Of a stretch of 64,000 nucleotides of DNA, positions 11,503 to 24,139 are shown piece after piece; position 1 is the stretch's first letter; every line of letters begins with the position of its first letter. The DNA lies in the NCBI GenBank assembly GCA_035048495.1, contig CM068546.1, positions 31,328,674 to 31,392,673 on the forward strand, in the 5' to 3' direction. The notes beneath the pieces are model-generated. The model worked only from the letters and a program-made list of their open reading frames with translations, did not search any database and was not told the DNA's origin. The stretch comes from Euptelea pleiosperma (Eukaryota; Streptophyta; Magnoliopsida; Ranunculales; Eupteleaceae). A program made the translations under genes and the position numbers.

Positions 11503-11917
11503 ATCTATATACATAACTTATCAAAAAAGCCATATTTAAAAAAAAAAAGATTTATTTGTGCACTTTGCAGTACTCTGGTTGGCCAAGTATTTCTTTCGGT
11601 AGACAGGTTAAATTTTGGATGTTGAGAGCAACATCATCGAATTCGAATTCTGTGATGGATGCCTTCAAAAGTTGACACATATACATTTAGGGTGGGGGCC
11701 ATAAGTACCAAAGGTTGTGTGGTTCCCACTAGACACAACAAAGATGTTAATCTTTTGGGGACATCTACCCCTTCTCATGGGAGGCCCCACTTTGGTGGAC
11801 CTACGTACCAAAAAATAGCTTGATTGGTGATTTCTAGCTGTCAAATTAAAATCTATTTTATTTTTATGCGACCCACATCGCGGCAATGAAAGCGACCCTC
11901 CCACTAAGGGGAAAAAA

Positions 11918-12062
11918 CTAGTATGCAAATACGGCCAGAAAGCGACACGTAACAACTAAACCCCTGATTAACCCTGGTTAAGACTAGAGGTTGCCACGAC
12001 ATTGGATTAACAGGAGGTTTGGTTGCTACGTGTCACCTTCTAGCCACATTTGCATATTTGGA
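11918..12062. mobile_element. Short fold-back MITE
   Basis: TATGCAAATACGGCCAGAAA... is mirrored by ...CTAGCCACATTTGCATA, with the second arm motif GACACGTAACAACTAAACCC matching GGTTTGGTTGCTACGTGTC. Arms are about 55 bp. Confidence 0.7.
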
Positions 12063-12126
12063 CCACAAGGACCCTCGATCGTTCGGACCTAGGGACAATA
12101 GGCACCAGAGATGATGGTAACGCGAG

Positions 12127-12330
12127 CAAGACTTTGTTGACTGTCAACTACCCACAATATGAGCCACATGGCACATTTTTAGAGGACACTGACTGTATGG
12201 ATGTTTGACCAATCCCTAGTGGATCCATACACTAAAAAACCGCTTGATTGGGTGATTTCTATCCATTGGATTTGAGTATCCTAAAATAAATGCTCAACTC
12301 CAATAACTAGAAATCAGTTGTAAAAATGCT
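12127..12330. mobile_element. Family A MITE, left half only
   Basis: GAGCAAGACTTTGTTGACTG followed by ACAATATGAGCCACATGGCA and ACTGTATGGATGTTTGACCA; no matching right arm. Confidence 0.65.
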
Positions 12331-12386
12331 TAAATATAATAGCCTTAAAAATATTCTTGCACATACATGGTCCAAATAAAAGTAAA

Positions 12387-12905
12387 GGGAGTGCATATTC
12401 GCACACCCCATTTCCTATTGGGGCAGACTCCTAAATCGGGGCACACCCCAAAAGGAAAGACCTCTCTTTAAAACTTGGCTGACCTGCGACGGTCACTGAT
12501 TTCCCACAATATGAGTCATGGGGCAAATTATTTAGATGACAATGATCGTATGGATGCTTGGATAATCCCTAGTTGGATCTACAAACCAAAAATCAACCTG
12601 ATTTGTGATTTATAAGCATTGGATTGGAGCCATTTCCATGGGTTGATTTTAACCGTGAGAATCGAAAGGTTTGAAATCACTAATCAGGCTGAATTTTGGT
12701 TTGTAGATCCACCTAGGAATTGGCCAAACATCTATACGGTCAGTATCCTCTAAAGATGTTCTATTTGGCTCAAATTTTGCCTGGTTAGTGACCGTCACAG
12801 ATCAGCCAAGTTTTACTCATTTTCGAGAGAGATCTCTGTTTTGGGGTGTGCCCTCACCTGGAGTCTATCCCGACAGGAAATGGGGCGTGCAAATATGCGC
12901 CCCCA
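12387..12905. mobile_element. Fold-back element with a family A MITE in its centre
   Basis: The outer arms GCATATTCGCACACCCCATT and GGGGCGTGCAAATATGCGCC are inverted repeats that also share CAGACTCC and GGGCACACCCCA. The centre (12467-12818) is a family A MITE with AAAACTTGGCTGACC at the left and CAGCCAAGTTTTACTC at the right. Confidence 0.75.
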
Positions 12906-13093
12906 AAGTAAATCATGAAAATAATTTATGAGAAGGAAATCAAAACTTCAAAGTTTCTAAGGTATTAATTTTACTTACATTATTGACTTGAAAGCAAGCG
13001 ATATATTATTCTCCTTGAAAAGGTAATATTTTAATTAAACTTCAAGTTATTATAATTTATTTAAATATTTTTATTCTTTTCTCTTAAATACAG

Positions 13094-13405
13094 GCAAATT
13101 TAAATTCAAAACCAAGCGAAGTTTGTTCAACCAGCATATGCTCCAAAGGAAATTCATGATTTCATTGAAAAACCAATATAATTGAGGATTTTCCAACAAA
13201 GAAACTTTGCAGAAAATTGGATTACAAAGTTAAATTTTTATTATTATTTATAACTACATAAATGTCAAGATATCTTTAATTTATTAGAAAAAAAAAATAG
13301 TTGTTTCATACTACAAAAAAATAGAAAATTAAATCAATTTATAAAAACCAATATTTATTTTCAAAAATTTTAAAAACGAATACAAATAGCCTTTTGAATT
13401 GGCGC
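13094..13405. repeat. Direct duplication, copy 1 (left part)
   Basis: From GCAAATTTAAATTCAAAACC on, this stretch aligns along its length with 14677 onwards. Both include CAAGATATCTTTAATTTATT and ACTTTGCAGAAAAT. Copy 1 resumes at 14249-14345 after the hAT MITE. Confidence 0.8.
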
Positions 13406-14248
13406 CAGGGCCGGCTCAACCATAAGGCTAGTAAGGCGGTCGCCTTAGGCCCCCCATATGAGAGAAGGCCCCAGTCCACTAACCACATGGATGTTTAGCC
13501 CACCTCTTGCTCGACATACAAAACTTAACCTGATTTGTCATCTCTAGCCATAGATTTTAGTACATTTTAGGATTTGATTCTAGCCATTGGATTCAAGCAT
13601 GCTTTTTGAGTAGTAAATCCAATGGCTAGAAATCATCAATCAAGCTGATTCTTAGTGTGTTTATCCATCAATATGTGGGTTGAACATCCACACAGTCATT
13701 AGGAATAAAAAATGATCTATGTAGGGCCGCGAGAGTCTTCTGCATGGACTGCAACGGAAGTCTTGTTCATCTAAATTTTTTTCAACAGCTTTTGATCATC
13801 ATGAATAGTTGTTAGATTGGTGGACAACCATTTTGGCGGACCCGCATAGAAGATGAATCAATGGCTGATTTTTGGTGAGGATGATCTCCTCACCATATGC
13901 ATCACCCCCAAAAAAAATCAGCCCAGTCTTAAATTTCTAACCCTATCAAATGTGGTTTTCAAGTTACACAGTAAAAATAAACAGTTCATAATTCTTCAAC
14001 TTCTAAACTAGTCTACGAATATCGTAATGATTTGATTTTTTGTGAGGATGATCTCCTCACCATAGAGATCATCCTCACCAAAAATCATCCATTGATTCAT
14101 CTTCTAAGTGGGTCCGCCAGATGGTTGTCAAAAATTGGTTGTCCCCCGATCTTGATACCGATCCCGATCCTAATATATTATATGAAATATTAAAAGGCCT
14201 CATATGGTGTTTTTGCCTTAGGCCTCAACTTACATCGAGACGGCCTTG
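13406..14248. mobile_element. Non-autonomous hAT-type element (843 bp)
   Basis: Ends CAGGGCCGGCTCAACC and GAGACGGCCTTG are terminal inverted repeats of the classic hAT CAGGG type. They are flanked by a perfect 8-bp duplication ATTGGCGC (13398-13405 and 14249-14256). No transposase. It carries a family A remnant (near 13480-13730) and a family E fold-back (about 13855-14150). Confidence 0.9.
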
Positions 14249-14606
14249 ATTGGCGCCAAATGTGATCTGTCGTCAATTGAAATGGTGCCAGAATTGATCT
14301 GACGTCAATTCAAATGGCTACTCGACGTTTCACATATCTGCCCATTGCACCCCTCATTTTATGGAATTATAGATGTGCTTTTCTTAATATAAATGTGTTT
14401 TGTTAAAAACAACATTTCTAGATTGAAAAATGCCAATGTACATTTTTTTTATTTTTGCCGATTTCTGTCATTTTTTACCAAATTTATCCGAATTTTTCGA
14501 CTTGACCCCTGCTGATTTTTTGTTGAATCCCGACTCTGACTATGAATGTTAGTGGCCTTCAGGAGTGGCCACCTGTACATTTACGGAGAGCCTACAAGCA
14601 AGGTTT

Positions 14607-14673
14607 AAATCCTGATCAAGATCGTGACCCACGATAAGCCTAGCCTTTCCACCTTCCAACCGCATTCTCCAGA
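14607..14673 (-). pseudogene. 67-bp copy of exon 5 of the RNA exonuclease gene
   Basis: Positions 14607-14673 match 19372-19438 base for base except two, in the same orientation. On the minus strand it would encode the segment ending in GGKARLLVGH-like residues. It has no splice context and starts and stops abruptly, so it is a captured gene scrap about 4.8 kb from its source. Confidence 0.9.
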
Positions 14674-14676
14674 AGA

Positions 14677-15200
14677 GCAAATTTAAATTCAAAACCAAAC
14701 GAAGTTTGCTCAACCGGAATATGTTCCAAAGGAAATGATGATTTCATTGAAATACCAATTGAGGATTCTCCAACCAAAAAACTTTGCAGAAAATTTGATT
14801 ACAAGGTTAAATTTTTATTATTATTTTTATTTGCATAAATATCAAGATATCTTTAATTTATTAGAAAAAAAATAGTTGTTTCAATCATATTACAAAAAAA
14901 CAGAAAATTTTAAAAAAATACAAAATTAAATCAATTATAAAAATAAATACTTGTTTTTAAAAAAATTTAAAAACAAATACGAAAAGCCGTTTGAATCGGT
15001 GCAACTTTTTGAAAGTTTAATCCCCAAAATACCCTTTTAGACTCCATTTGAATTGGCGTCAGATCAAGTCTGGTGCCAATTCAATTTGCGCCAAACGTGA
15101 TCTGTCGCCATTTAAAATGGCGCCAGACTTGATCTGACTCTAATTCAAATGGCTACTCAACGTTGCACACATCTGCCCGTTGCACCCCCTCTTTTTATAC
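14677..15200. repeat. Direct duplication, copy 2
   Basis: Second copy of the 13094 unit, lacking the hAT insertion. Its right part has several AATTGGCGCCAGA / ATCTG inverted and direct motifs, and shares AATTCAAATGGCTACTC and CATCTGCCC with 14300-14345. Confidence 0.75.
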
Positions 15201-15882
15201 GTATGGGCTGATCACACATATCTCTCACTTTCTCACTTAATCTAATCAATTTCTCTCTTAATCTAATCCTCTCTTGAAATGGAGTCAAAATGGATTTAAC
15301 GCCATTTGAAATGGCGTCAGATCCATTTTGACTCAATTTCAAATGGTGTCAGAATGCTTCTGACCCACACTAGGACACACACAGTCCGAAGACCATCCCT
15401 AATGAAAACTTGATTGAAGCGGGTTTGCTTCCCAAATAGTTATATTTTTGCCATGATGGTTAAAATCGGCAAAAGTTTTATTTCATCGCGTACTTAATAT
15501 CTTCGATGATGTCTCTAATGGGGTACGATACTTCGATTTCTTTCCTTCCATGTCGCTTTCACTAGCGAATCTCATAATAAAAGATTTGTAGCCTTGCATC
15601 TCTTTGTCAAACTAATAATCTCTCGTTGCGCCCATCTCTTTCATTAGGGACGATGATAGGGATTATGGATTTTTTTAATAGCGATGATGGTTAAACTACC
15701 CAATATTATATATCTTGACGTTATTATTTTCATAAATATATACCTTATAAAAAGAAACGTTACTTTCATAAATATTTCTTTATTTGTGCACTTAGCATCT
15801 CTGTGCTTGACTAATTTTTTTTTCTTTTTTTAAGGTGGACAGGAGAAAATTTTGGAGGTTGATGAACAACATCGAGGGAATG

Positions 15883-16105
15883 ACTTCTATGCGCCAGGAC
15901 CGCATAGACCAAACAAAACGGCCCTGCTCAAGTTGTGCCACGTCAGTAAAAAGGCAAAAATTAACCGCGCCCCTGACGTAACCTTCTAACCTGGGTTGGG
16001 GTTGTATCGATAGTTGCAAAAGTTTTTGCTTTTTTTCTGATGGGGCACAACTTGAGCAGGGCCGTTTTTGTTTGATCTGTACGGCCCTGGCGCATAGAAG
16101 CCGTG
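15883..16105. mobile_element. Fold-back MITE
   Basis: GACTTCTATGCGCCAGGACC... and its mirror ...CCTGGCGCATAGAAG. The arms (about 60 bp) also pair GGCCCTGCTCAAGTTGTGCC with its complement. Confidence 0.8.
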
Positions 16106-16265
16106 CCCCTTATAGTACATCACATTTTACACACGGATATGTATATATTCATCTTTGATTGAAGGGAGGGGTCGAACAGTCCTTAAATGCAAATGGGTAG
16201 GTGAAATTACTCGATTTTACATCAACTCGAAACTTTCCCGAGTACAAAAGGATAAGGGTGTAAAG

Positions 16266-16460
16266 CTCGTTTTTGTTAGGATCTTTACTAGGCCTCAAGC
16301 CGCCATTCCTCCCGAAAAGATATCTTGTCAGGAGAAGACAATCTTTAGCCTTTATACCACGATCAACGTCTCACCCTGTGTGGCTCCACGATTCGATCCC
16401 GTGACCTCCAACGGCAATCGACCTTGCACCTACGGACCCGTACCGCGTTGTTAGGGAGAG
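16266..16460. repeat. Dispersed repeat, copy 1 (copy 2 at 60615)
   Basis: Shares AGCCGCCATTCCTC, TTTAGCCTTTATACCA and GATTCGATCC with GTGACC in the same order with 60615-60870. Likely a retroelement fragment; class unknown. Confidence 0.7.
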
Positions 16461-17876
16461 GCATTATTTAACCCACCAGTATCATGGAATTCCAAGAGAA
16501 ATCTCTGAGAGAAGGGATTTGGCAAGGAGATGGTTGTAGAGAGGAAGAACAAGAGGATTTGGGCATTGATTTGTGTAAGGTTGGTAGAGCTGCATGGAGG
16601 GTGGAAGAGAATTCATCCAACTTCCTAAGTCCTAACCGTTATAACTGAAAGAATTTCACATGAAAGGCCGTTGGGTCAGTGTAAAGTGTGTACACGTAAG
16701 TTAGTTATAGAAGTGGGGACCTTGCAGAAGTCTTTATAGGGAGAACTGTATATAAGACTACTCTACCTCCAATCAGAGTAGGTGTTCAACCGATCGTACC
16801 CACTAATTAAAGAATATCTTGCGTGATCTGATCTTAACCATCTGATTGATCACATTCGTTGTGGGATGTTTTGAGGGAAACACCATGCGATAATATGTCC
16901 TGTGTGAAATCCCATGACAATTTTTGAAAAATCTTTTCAGCTCTCTTTTCTATGATGGGAAACAATCTACACAGAAGTCTATTGATTGAATGGTTTGGAT
17001 CATCTCTTACAAGCAATTCTTGAGCTACATTCCTTCCAAAAGGTGGCCTATTGGCAAGGTTTAAAATTTCGTTTCAGAGGAATGTCTCAGTCAAGTGGAA
17101 AACCGAGACAAACTCCGAAACCAACATTGAAAAATGATGAAAAAACAAAATTTTCGAAACATTTCTAAAATATTACGCAACATTTCGAAATATTTTCAAA
17201 ATCATGAAATCATATTTTGATTTTTTTGAATTGTATCGGATTGTCTCGGTTTTCTTACGAAACGAACCACGCGAAACATTCTGAAAATTTCTCCCACTGA
17301 AGAAAAATTATCTATATAGATGGAGGTGAAAGGCTTGGTCCATTAAATCCATTCTTTGAATGGGTTGGATCATCTGGTTGATAAGATTTTTGGGTTCTAA
17401 ATCCATAAAAAAGAATGCCCTGTTGATTTATAGACTGGATCAACGGGCATATGCGCATATCAAGAGCAGAAACAAGCATGAAGCCTAGAACCGCAATGCA
17501 CCAATGTCTTCCTCTACAGCACAAATGCAAACAAGTGCTATCAAATGCCAAACCACGAAAAAAACAAAGATTACGTAGGAATGGAAATGCTTTCCTGCAG
17601 CATGGGAAGCACCCGAGCACTAGGCCTTTCACTAAATTCTTCATGAGTTCTCTTTCATATATATATATATATATATATATCTGACCCACCACAAGAACTA
17701 ACAACTTCAGGCCCATAAACTCTTTAACTTTTACTGTAACAAAGCTCCAATCCTGAGTAAAATTTCATCTATTTCAATTTTAAAAGGAATTTGAATAAAG
17801 AAATAATACCTCCCCCATTCTTCGCTCCCGAAGGAAAATTATCCACGTTCTCATCCATAAAGAAGGTGAAGATAAG
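16461..17876. other. Intergenic, no gene recognised
   Basis: Holds an AAGGTTTAAAATTTCGTTTC remnant at 17057 like the family B ends, then an (AT)12 run at 17657-17680. The last few hundred bases may include the 3' UTR of the exonuclease gene, whose limit is not visible. Confidence 0.5.
17657..17680. repeat. (AT)n microsatellite
   Basis: Twelve uninterrupted AT units. Confidence 0.95.
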
Positions 17877-20800
17877 TCAAGATTGTAATATTAACCTGTT
17901 TCTGGAATCCAAGCACCAACACCTATAATTTGATCGTGAAATCCCAAAAAGGGCATCTGGGGACATATTCTCGAGTTCCTTTCGTCTCCAGGAATCAAAG
18001 CTGTTGGTATAATATGTGACATTTGACGTTGCTATCCCGTCCATTGGATGAACCTGTGCGCACATTCTTTTATAAAGCCTCATTGCAGCTACACAATCCT
18101 CATATGGGTCATGTGTTCCCGACTGAATCTCGTACCTGTAAAGCCAAACCTCCATCACAATGTAGTCTGTGTGCAACTTTAGTATCGAGTTGCTATCTCA
18201 CATGATAATTTCAGTTTCATCCAGGGCATGCTACAAAAACCCAATGTTTTTATACATGAAACCAATTGAAAGCCCTTGATGTTAACCGATCAAAAAAAAA
18301 ACTTGATAGTAATTTCGGTTCTCCCCTGTTTTCTCCTGCTTAATTATAAGAAAGAACAATTTGCCCTTCATGTTGTTTCCAATTCTTATAATTTCATTTT
18401 TCTTTTTCGGATTAACAAATATTATCTCTACTCTAATAAGTTGTTCTGAATTCAGAAGGAATTTTGGACATATGTAAATTCCAAAGGGTACATTAGGGAC
18501 GTAGTTGAGTTGCATTTATAGTGTATTCATGTCCAACTGTATACCAGGATTTTGAAATTTGGAAAAGCTCTTACCTACCCATGTCTAATTTAAGAGAGCA
18601 AAGAGAAAGCATCAGAAGTGCATTACTAATGGAAGTGAAAAATAGAAACCCCTACAGTGAAAAAGAATGACAAATCATGTCACTGCACCTGGAGTTAATA
18701 TGAAACATAGACAAACAAATATTTAGATCATCGCAACACTTACAAGTGAAGAATAAACAACAGATAAGAAGAGTAACTTGCCCTAAATATGTTCTTGTGA
18801 GGTACTTGAGCGAGTGGCTAATCAGATTTGTTTTCATCAAAGGACGATATTTGGCAGTATCCCTGTGCCCAGATCAAGAAATCAACAGTAAGCAACACCA
18901 AAATGCATTTATTCTATGTAACAAGTATGTCCCATTATCTAAGGAAAAAAAAGTAAAAAAGAAGTTGCCAAACCGAATCTTGCATTGAGGACTCGGATTC
19001 ATGTCTAACTCAGCCTGTCAGCCAACAGTCAAACTGACCAGCCGAGTTACTGCTACGTTTTACGTGAAGTTCACCGAGTTGGGCAAGCTTTTATTTGTAT
19101 TGCTTCTATGTATTTCTATAATTCTAGATGCATTTTACCATGCCACAATGCTTTCTCATGATAAGTGAGCCATTACTTTGACAGTCTAGATAGAAGAGCA
19201 AGGGGGCCACAGGTATGGTAGGGTCCATTGAGAATGACAAACCTCATATTCATTATGTATTTTCTCAAGATCAAATACACCTGTACTTGGGTGGGCTTGT
19301 TTTTAATAACACAAGTTTTGGAAGATGTTTACCTCAACAAGTGGTCAGGGTAATTCATTCTCAAGCAATCTAAATCGTGATCAAGATCGTGACCCACGAG
19401 AAGCCTAGCCTTTCCACCTTCCAACCGCATTCTCCAGATGGACTCTCCATTGTTCAAGATCTCCTCAATTCTCTCTTGAACTTGTTTGAGCGGCATTGCA
19501 TCTCTCAAATGCTCCTCTGTTATACCAGTTATTTCATATCTGATGGCGTTTACAGAGAAAATTTCATATGAGAATGATCAGTGGGCAAACATCCAACATC
19601 ATATCCTACAGAATTAGAACACAAAGAGCCTGTAAAAGTACCTGTAGTTGGTGACAGGAATTTGAGGTTGCACGTACGTGTGGAATATCACATTCTCACC
19701 TTCGTCAATGAGGCACACCCTGGCACAAAGATCAAGTGACCCATCACTTCCACCCCCAACCATCTCACAGTCTACAGCTACCACTTCAGGATCTTGGCTA
19801 GTGTAGTTTGCCTCAGTTAAGCCTGAAATTTCCATTGCAGATTCTATGGAAGGCATTTTGACTGGTTCCTACAAGAATTTCATCTAAATTTTAAAGGATG
19901 TAACTCATTTATCAAAGGAAAATAGAATAGAATAGAATAAAGGTTGCCACTTTATATCCTACTAAAATAAGAAAAACCATCTCAATTCTGATTTATGGAG
20001 CCCCATTTCCACTTTTGTAATTTGGTCCATACGGTTAGATGTCATATTGCCACTGTATTCCTTTCTCTAAATAAGTTTTTGTTAACGATCAAAAGAAGAT
20101 AAGTTTTCCAAAAGTGCAAGATGCAATGCTTTCCGATTTGCATACTGGGTACTTGCAATTTAATTAATCAACTTACAAGGGGAGCTGGGGGAGATAAGCA
20201 ACACATTTCTTTATGCGCATTGAGATTATCGGAGTTATCGAAGATGTTCATGCAAAGATCACAACCTTGGACAGTAAAGATCTTCGCACAATTGGCTTTG
20301 GGCAAAGGACCTAGACAAGATAGGAAAAACAAAAGAAAGTTCAAGATAAGCAATGGACTAATAAGAACAATATGGTGATATGACGCACATGCCAGCTACT
20401 AGGAATACAATATATAAAAAGACAATAATAACAACAAAAACATTACAGTTAACATTATTATACTTACTACTATTACCATTGCTACTACCATTATTAATAT
20501 TGGATGAATTGGATTTAATAAATAATGAATCTTACCAGTAACATGTTCCCTCAGCGACTCGAACGATTTGCAATGCTTTTTACAGACTCCACACTTAGGC
20601 TGATGAACCGAGTGATATGAAACCCTCATATGCTCAATAAGATGCTCCTTCTTCTTGTACTGCTTGTAGCATGCTGAGCATTTGTGCCTGTCAACAGCCA
20701 CAGGGGTAAGACATTTGATCCAAGATCTGTTTAATTAAGAAAGAAAGAAGCAGAGTGTATCTTATATTAAAGACCCCATCTTGGTAAAAGCGTACTTGTA

Positions 20801-23648
20801 CAATCTAAATCGGGGAATGCAACCTCCAACAACGAAGTGTTTGGGTTTGGGTGCAAGGAAATGGGAAAATGAGGACGATGCATCCAGGTTTTTCAGCTTT
20901 TTTTGTTTGTCTTCTGGAAAACAGTGGATGAAGAAAGGTGCTTCCACTACATTCAGCCTTTAACACACATTATCTTTAGAAAGGTGTGCCCAAAAAAAAC
21001 CACATTTCCCACTTTCCATAGACGTTGAGGAGCCCATCCAAGGAAATTCCTCCCAAATCGTACCCAAACACCTCCAGATGTGGAATGTAACATTGGAAAA
21101 ATCAAAACAAAGTGCATAAAATGCCAATCAACTCAGTCTCAAGCTTGATGATATAACACAGTCTCAAGCTTCAGAAGCCACCTAAAAAAGGCGAAAGAGA
21201 AAAACTGTGACGAGATTCATTCTAGAGGAGTTAACCTAATTTCTTCAAAGACTTCTATTAGGGTTAAATCTATGATTCCCCACTATGAGCAAGGTTGAAG
21301 GGATAGCCACATGTATTCCAAAACACGTATAGGGTGTGCTTTTAGTTCTCAAAGTCCTAATCCTTCCAAAAACCTGTGACCTTATCAGAATATGCTCTAA
21401 ATTAGATAAATAGATCCATCAACAGCATGTGGATCAGCTCTGACATACAATATTTATAACCCAATTCGATTCCCGAACCAATTTATATGGTTTCAACTTT
21501 CAACAATGACTTGAGGAACTATCTGATTCTGATACAGGCATTCATTTGACAAAATCCAATATGACCCCAACAATTATCTGAAATAAAAGAGGAATAAAAG
21601 AGCCATTATTTCCCATCCATATTTGCACCTCTAAAGATGGTATAAGACTTCAAACAGATTTATGGTCTCTGTAAGATACTAAGAAACGTTGGCGTTTTGC
21701 CCTTTTATCTAATCTATACTTATAAATAAAAAAAAGATACTAAGAAACTTCATATAGAACTTTAATGGAGATATCTTCAATTGTATTTTTTAAATCTATA
21801 AAAGGCCCTTGACCACTTAAACATTCAATGCTGTGTATCTTCAATAATAGTTCCTAATTGTATGAGAACCCATAAGGTAAATACACAATCCAATACGCAC
21901 AAAATCAGAAGAGAAGACCAACTCTTTAAATAACAAATGCCTTACTAATAAAATTATAAGCCACAACAAGAAGGTGGGGGTATCTCTGAAATTGAAAAGG
22001 GAACCTGATTCATCAATGTTAAGATAGTAAAAGTCTTCGAAATATTCATTTGTATATAACATTATGAACTGATGCAGGACATTTAACCAATACTCCCCAA
22101 ACGTGATTGTTGGTAGCGTGAGATTAAATTCCTGTATCTCATAAGATTTATCCAGGTTCTCGGTCGACACGACCCCTCGTGGGCCCATATCACACAGGCC
22201 ACCCCACCCTGAGTGTGCCCCATTTACGCAGGCTGCCCCACTCGAGCCCGGTGTGAAAATGCCCCTGCATTAATCACCCCTGGTGAGGAGACTCGAACAC
22301 GAGACCTCCCGCTCTAATACCACTTTGATGCAGGACATTTAACCAATACTCCCCAAAAGCCACAACTATTGGTAGCGTGAGATTAAATTCATTTATCTCA
22401 TAGGATCTATCCAAGTTCTCGGTCGACACGACCCCTCGTGGGCCATATCACACGGGCCACCTCACCCCAAGTGTGTCCCATTTATGCAAGCTGCCCCACT
22501 CGAGCCCCGTGTGAAAATGCCCCTGCATTATGAAACTTCACGTAGAACTTTAGTGAGCCGTCATCAGTTGCTATTGGTACTTGTACGAGGATCCAAAACG
22601 TGCAATTTACAATCCAAAACTCAGATTCACAAAATCACAACTCAAGGAAAAAAATTAAATAAGAAATGCCTGTAATAATAAATTTCAGGGATTTCATTGA
22701 AATCTAAAACCATGATTATGCCTGATATGGATTGCTCACCAAGAAACTCAACATATGAGAATTGAAAAAGAGAGAAATTGAACAAAATGTGACAATGAAC
22801 ATAGCTAAAAATGCAAATTTAGCTTAGCATACCATGACCAACCTTAAAATAGCTAATATGCAACAATAATATCTAAAATCAAACATCGACTATTGACACG
22901 GCTACTTTTATTATAGAAATATCCACCAATTCACAACAATAACACATCAAAACATAATTACATGCAAAGAAGAATAAAGAAGTAAAACACTATTTGGGTT
23001 TACAGGCAAAAATGCACCACCAGAAATTAAGCGCGAAAATAGATATACGAATCAAAAAATTCATAAAAAAATATTTAAATAAAAGTTGATCAGAAACAGA
23101 TCTTTCTCTTATAGAAATATCTACCCATTTACAGTAACAATGAAACAAGATTCAATTGCATGAGAAGAAAAAGGAAACGAAACATTATCTGGGTTAAATG
23201 CAAAATTAACACCTAAATTAAGCTTGAAACTGATATCCGAATCAAACGTACCACCACGTTAACTAAGTTAGACTAGAAACATATCCCCTTGTAGAAATAT
23301 CTACTCTACCCATTTACAGTATGATTGAAACGAGCTCAAATCACATGCAAAGAAGAGAGAATAAAGATAAAATTGCCTGGGTTTACATGCAAAAAACACA
23401 TGCATGGAAAAAAATTGATGAGAATTACAGTGCCCATGATGGGGTTCTTGGGATTCTAAAGTAGACATGCATGAACAAAAGCTAGCTTGAAAATCCTATA
23501 TATTTCACCAGAGATAGAGAGGCTTAGAACAGAAAAGACACTCAAATTAAGAGCGAAAAAGAGTGAAACGTTGGTTTAATCTAAAGAACCACAACAAGAA
23601 ATCAAACCTTACGCTTATGGTTTTGGGAGGATCAGCTTCGGGATCCAT
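17877..23648 (-). CDS. RNA exonuclease 4-like protein (DEDDh exonuclease with zinc fingers)
   Basis: Seven exons: 23608-23648, 20536-20687, 20177-20310, 19642-19868, 19333-19539, 18782-18862, 17877-18135; 366 aa with all phases consistent. Orthologous to Arabidopsis AT3G15080 and the REXO4/ISG20L2 family of 3'-5' RNA exonucleases. Zinc fingers: C17-C20-H33-H39, a second around C46-C49-H62, and C81-C84-H97-C101. The exonuclease domain has VDCEMVGGGSDGS (D142, E144), LVGHDLDHDLD (D240) and THDPYEDC (H289, D294), the full DEDDh set. The tail SPDALFGISRSNYRCWCLDS is conserved. The 14-residue N-terminus comes from a small exon across a 2.9 kb intron; I chose it because its phase-2 donor (AAG|GTTTGA) gives VRHKCSAC. 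Intron 6 uses a GC donor (GG|GCAAGT). The stop lies 19 nt past a possible donor at 17895, so a further 3' exon is not excluded. Confidence 0.9.
22070..22527 (-). mobile_element. TRIM (miniature LTR retrotransposon) in exonuclease intron 1
   Basis: Two direct repeats of about 200 bp (22070-22269 and 22327-22527), TGCAGGGGCATT...TGTCCTGCATCA on the minus strand, enclose only about 57 bp. The internal part begins AAGTGGTATTAGAGCGG, matching the initiator-tRNA-Met primer-binding site (TGGTATCAGAGC). No coding region. The flanks TTATGAAC and TTATGAAAC are near identical. Confidence 0.88.
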
Positions 23649-23819
23649 GAAACCAGGCAGCTCTGCAAACTTCCTTAATAAATGAAAAATGGCGGGAAAA
23701 ATTAGTCCAATCAACGTAGAGAATAGTGGTTTAGAAATGTGACAGAAGATCACTGAACTAGGGGCTTGTGCAATTTCTGGTGTTGATTTGCCCTAAAATC
23801 CAAAACCTTGTAATACTAA

Positions 23820-23986
23820 GGGCGTGTTTGATTGCCAATTTTCACCGGGTAAAATCGCATTTTATTGGGAAAAAAATAATTTTCTCTTGTTTGCTACCCA
23901 TTTTAAATTTGGAAAATTTTCCCAATAAAATGAGATTTCCCCGTCTAAGGCAGGAATTCATTTTTGTTCCACGATTAAACACGCCC
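23820..23986. mobile_element. Tourist-like MITE
   Basis: GGGCGTGTTTGATTGCCA ... TTAAACACGCCC inverted ends with TAA and TAC at the borders (PIF/Harbinger-style 3-bp duplication, one mismatch). Confidence 0.65.
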
Positions 23987-24139
23987 TACTTGGAAAATTA
24001 GGGTTGTAGGTACTGGGTTCTCTGCATAGGCGGATTACGGGAGAAATCTGCACAATCGGCGTTCTTTATTTCTTTTTACACATGGTAGCTGAGCTTACAG
24101 GCTCACAGGGTCAACTTGTTTAACTACTTCACCTTCTCC

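Noticed and set aside
17312..17716. 134-aa minus-strand frame near the exonuclease 3' end
   Set aside because: Runs into the (AT)n microsatellite, has no domain, and lies downstream of the plausible stop.
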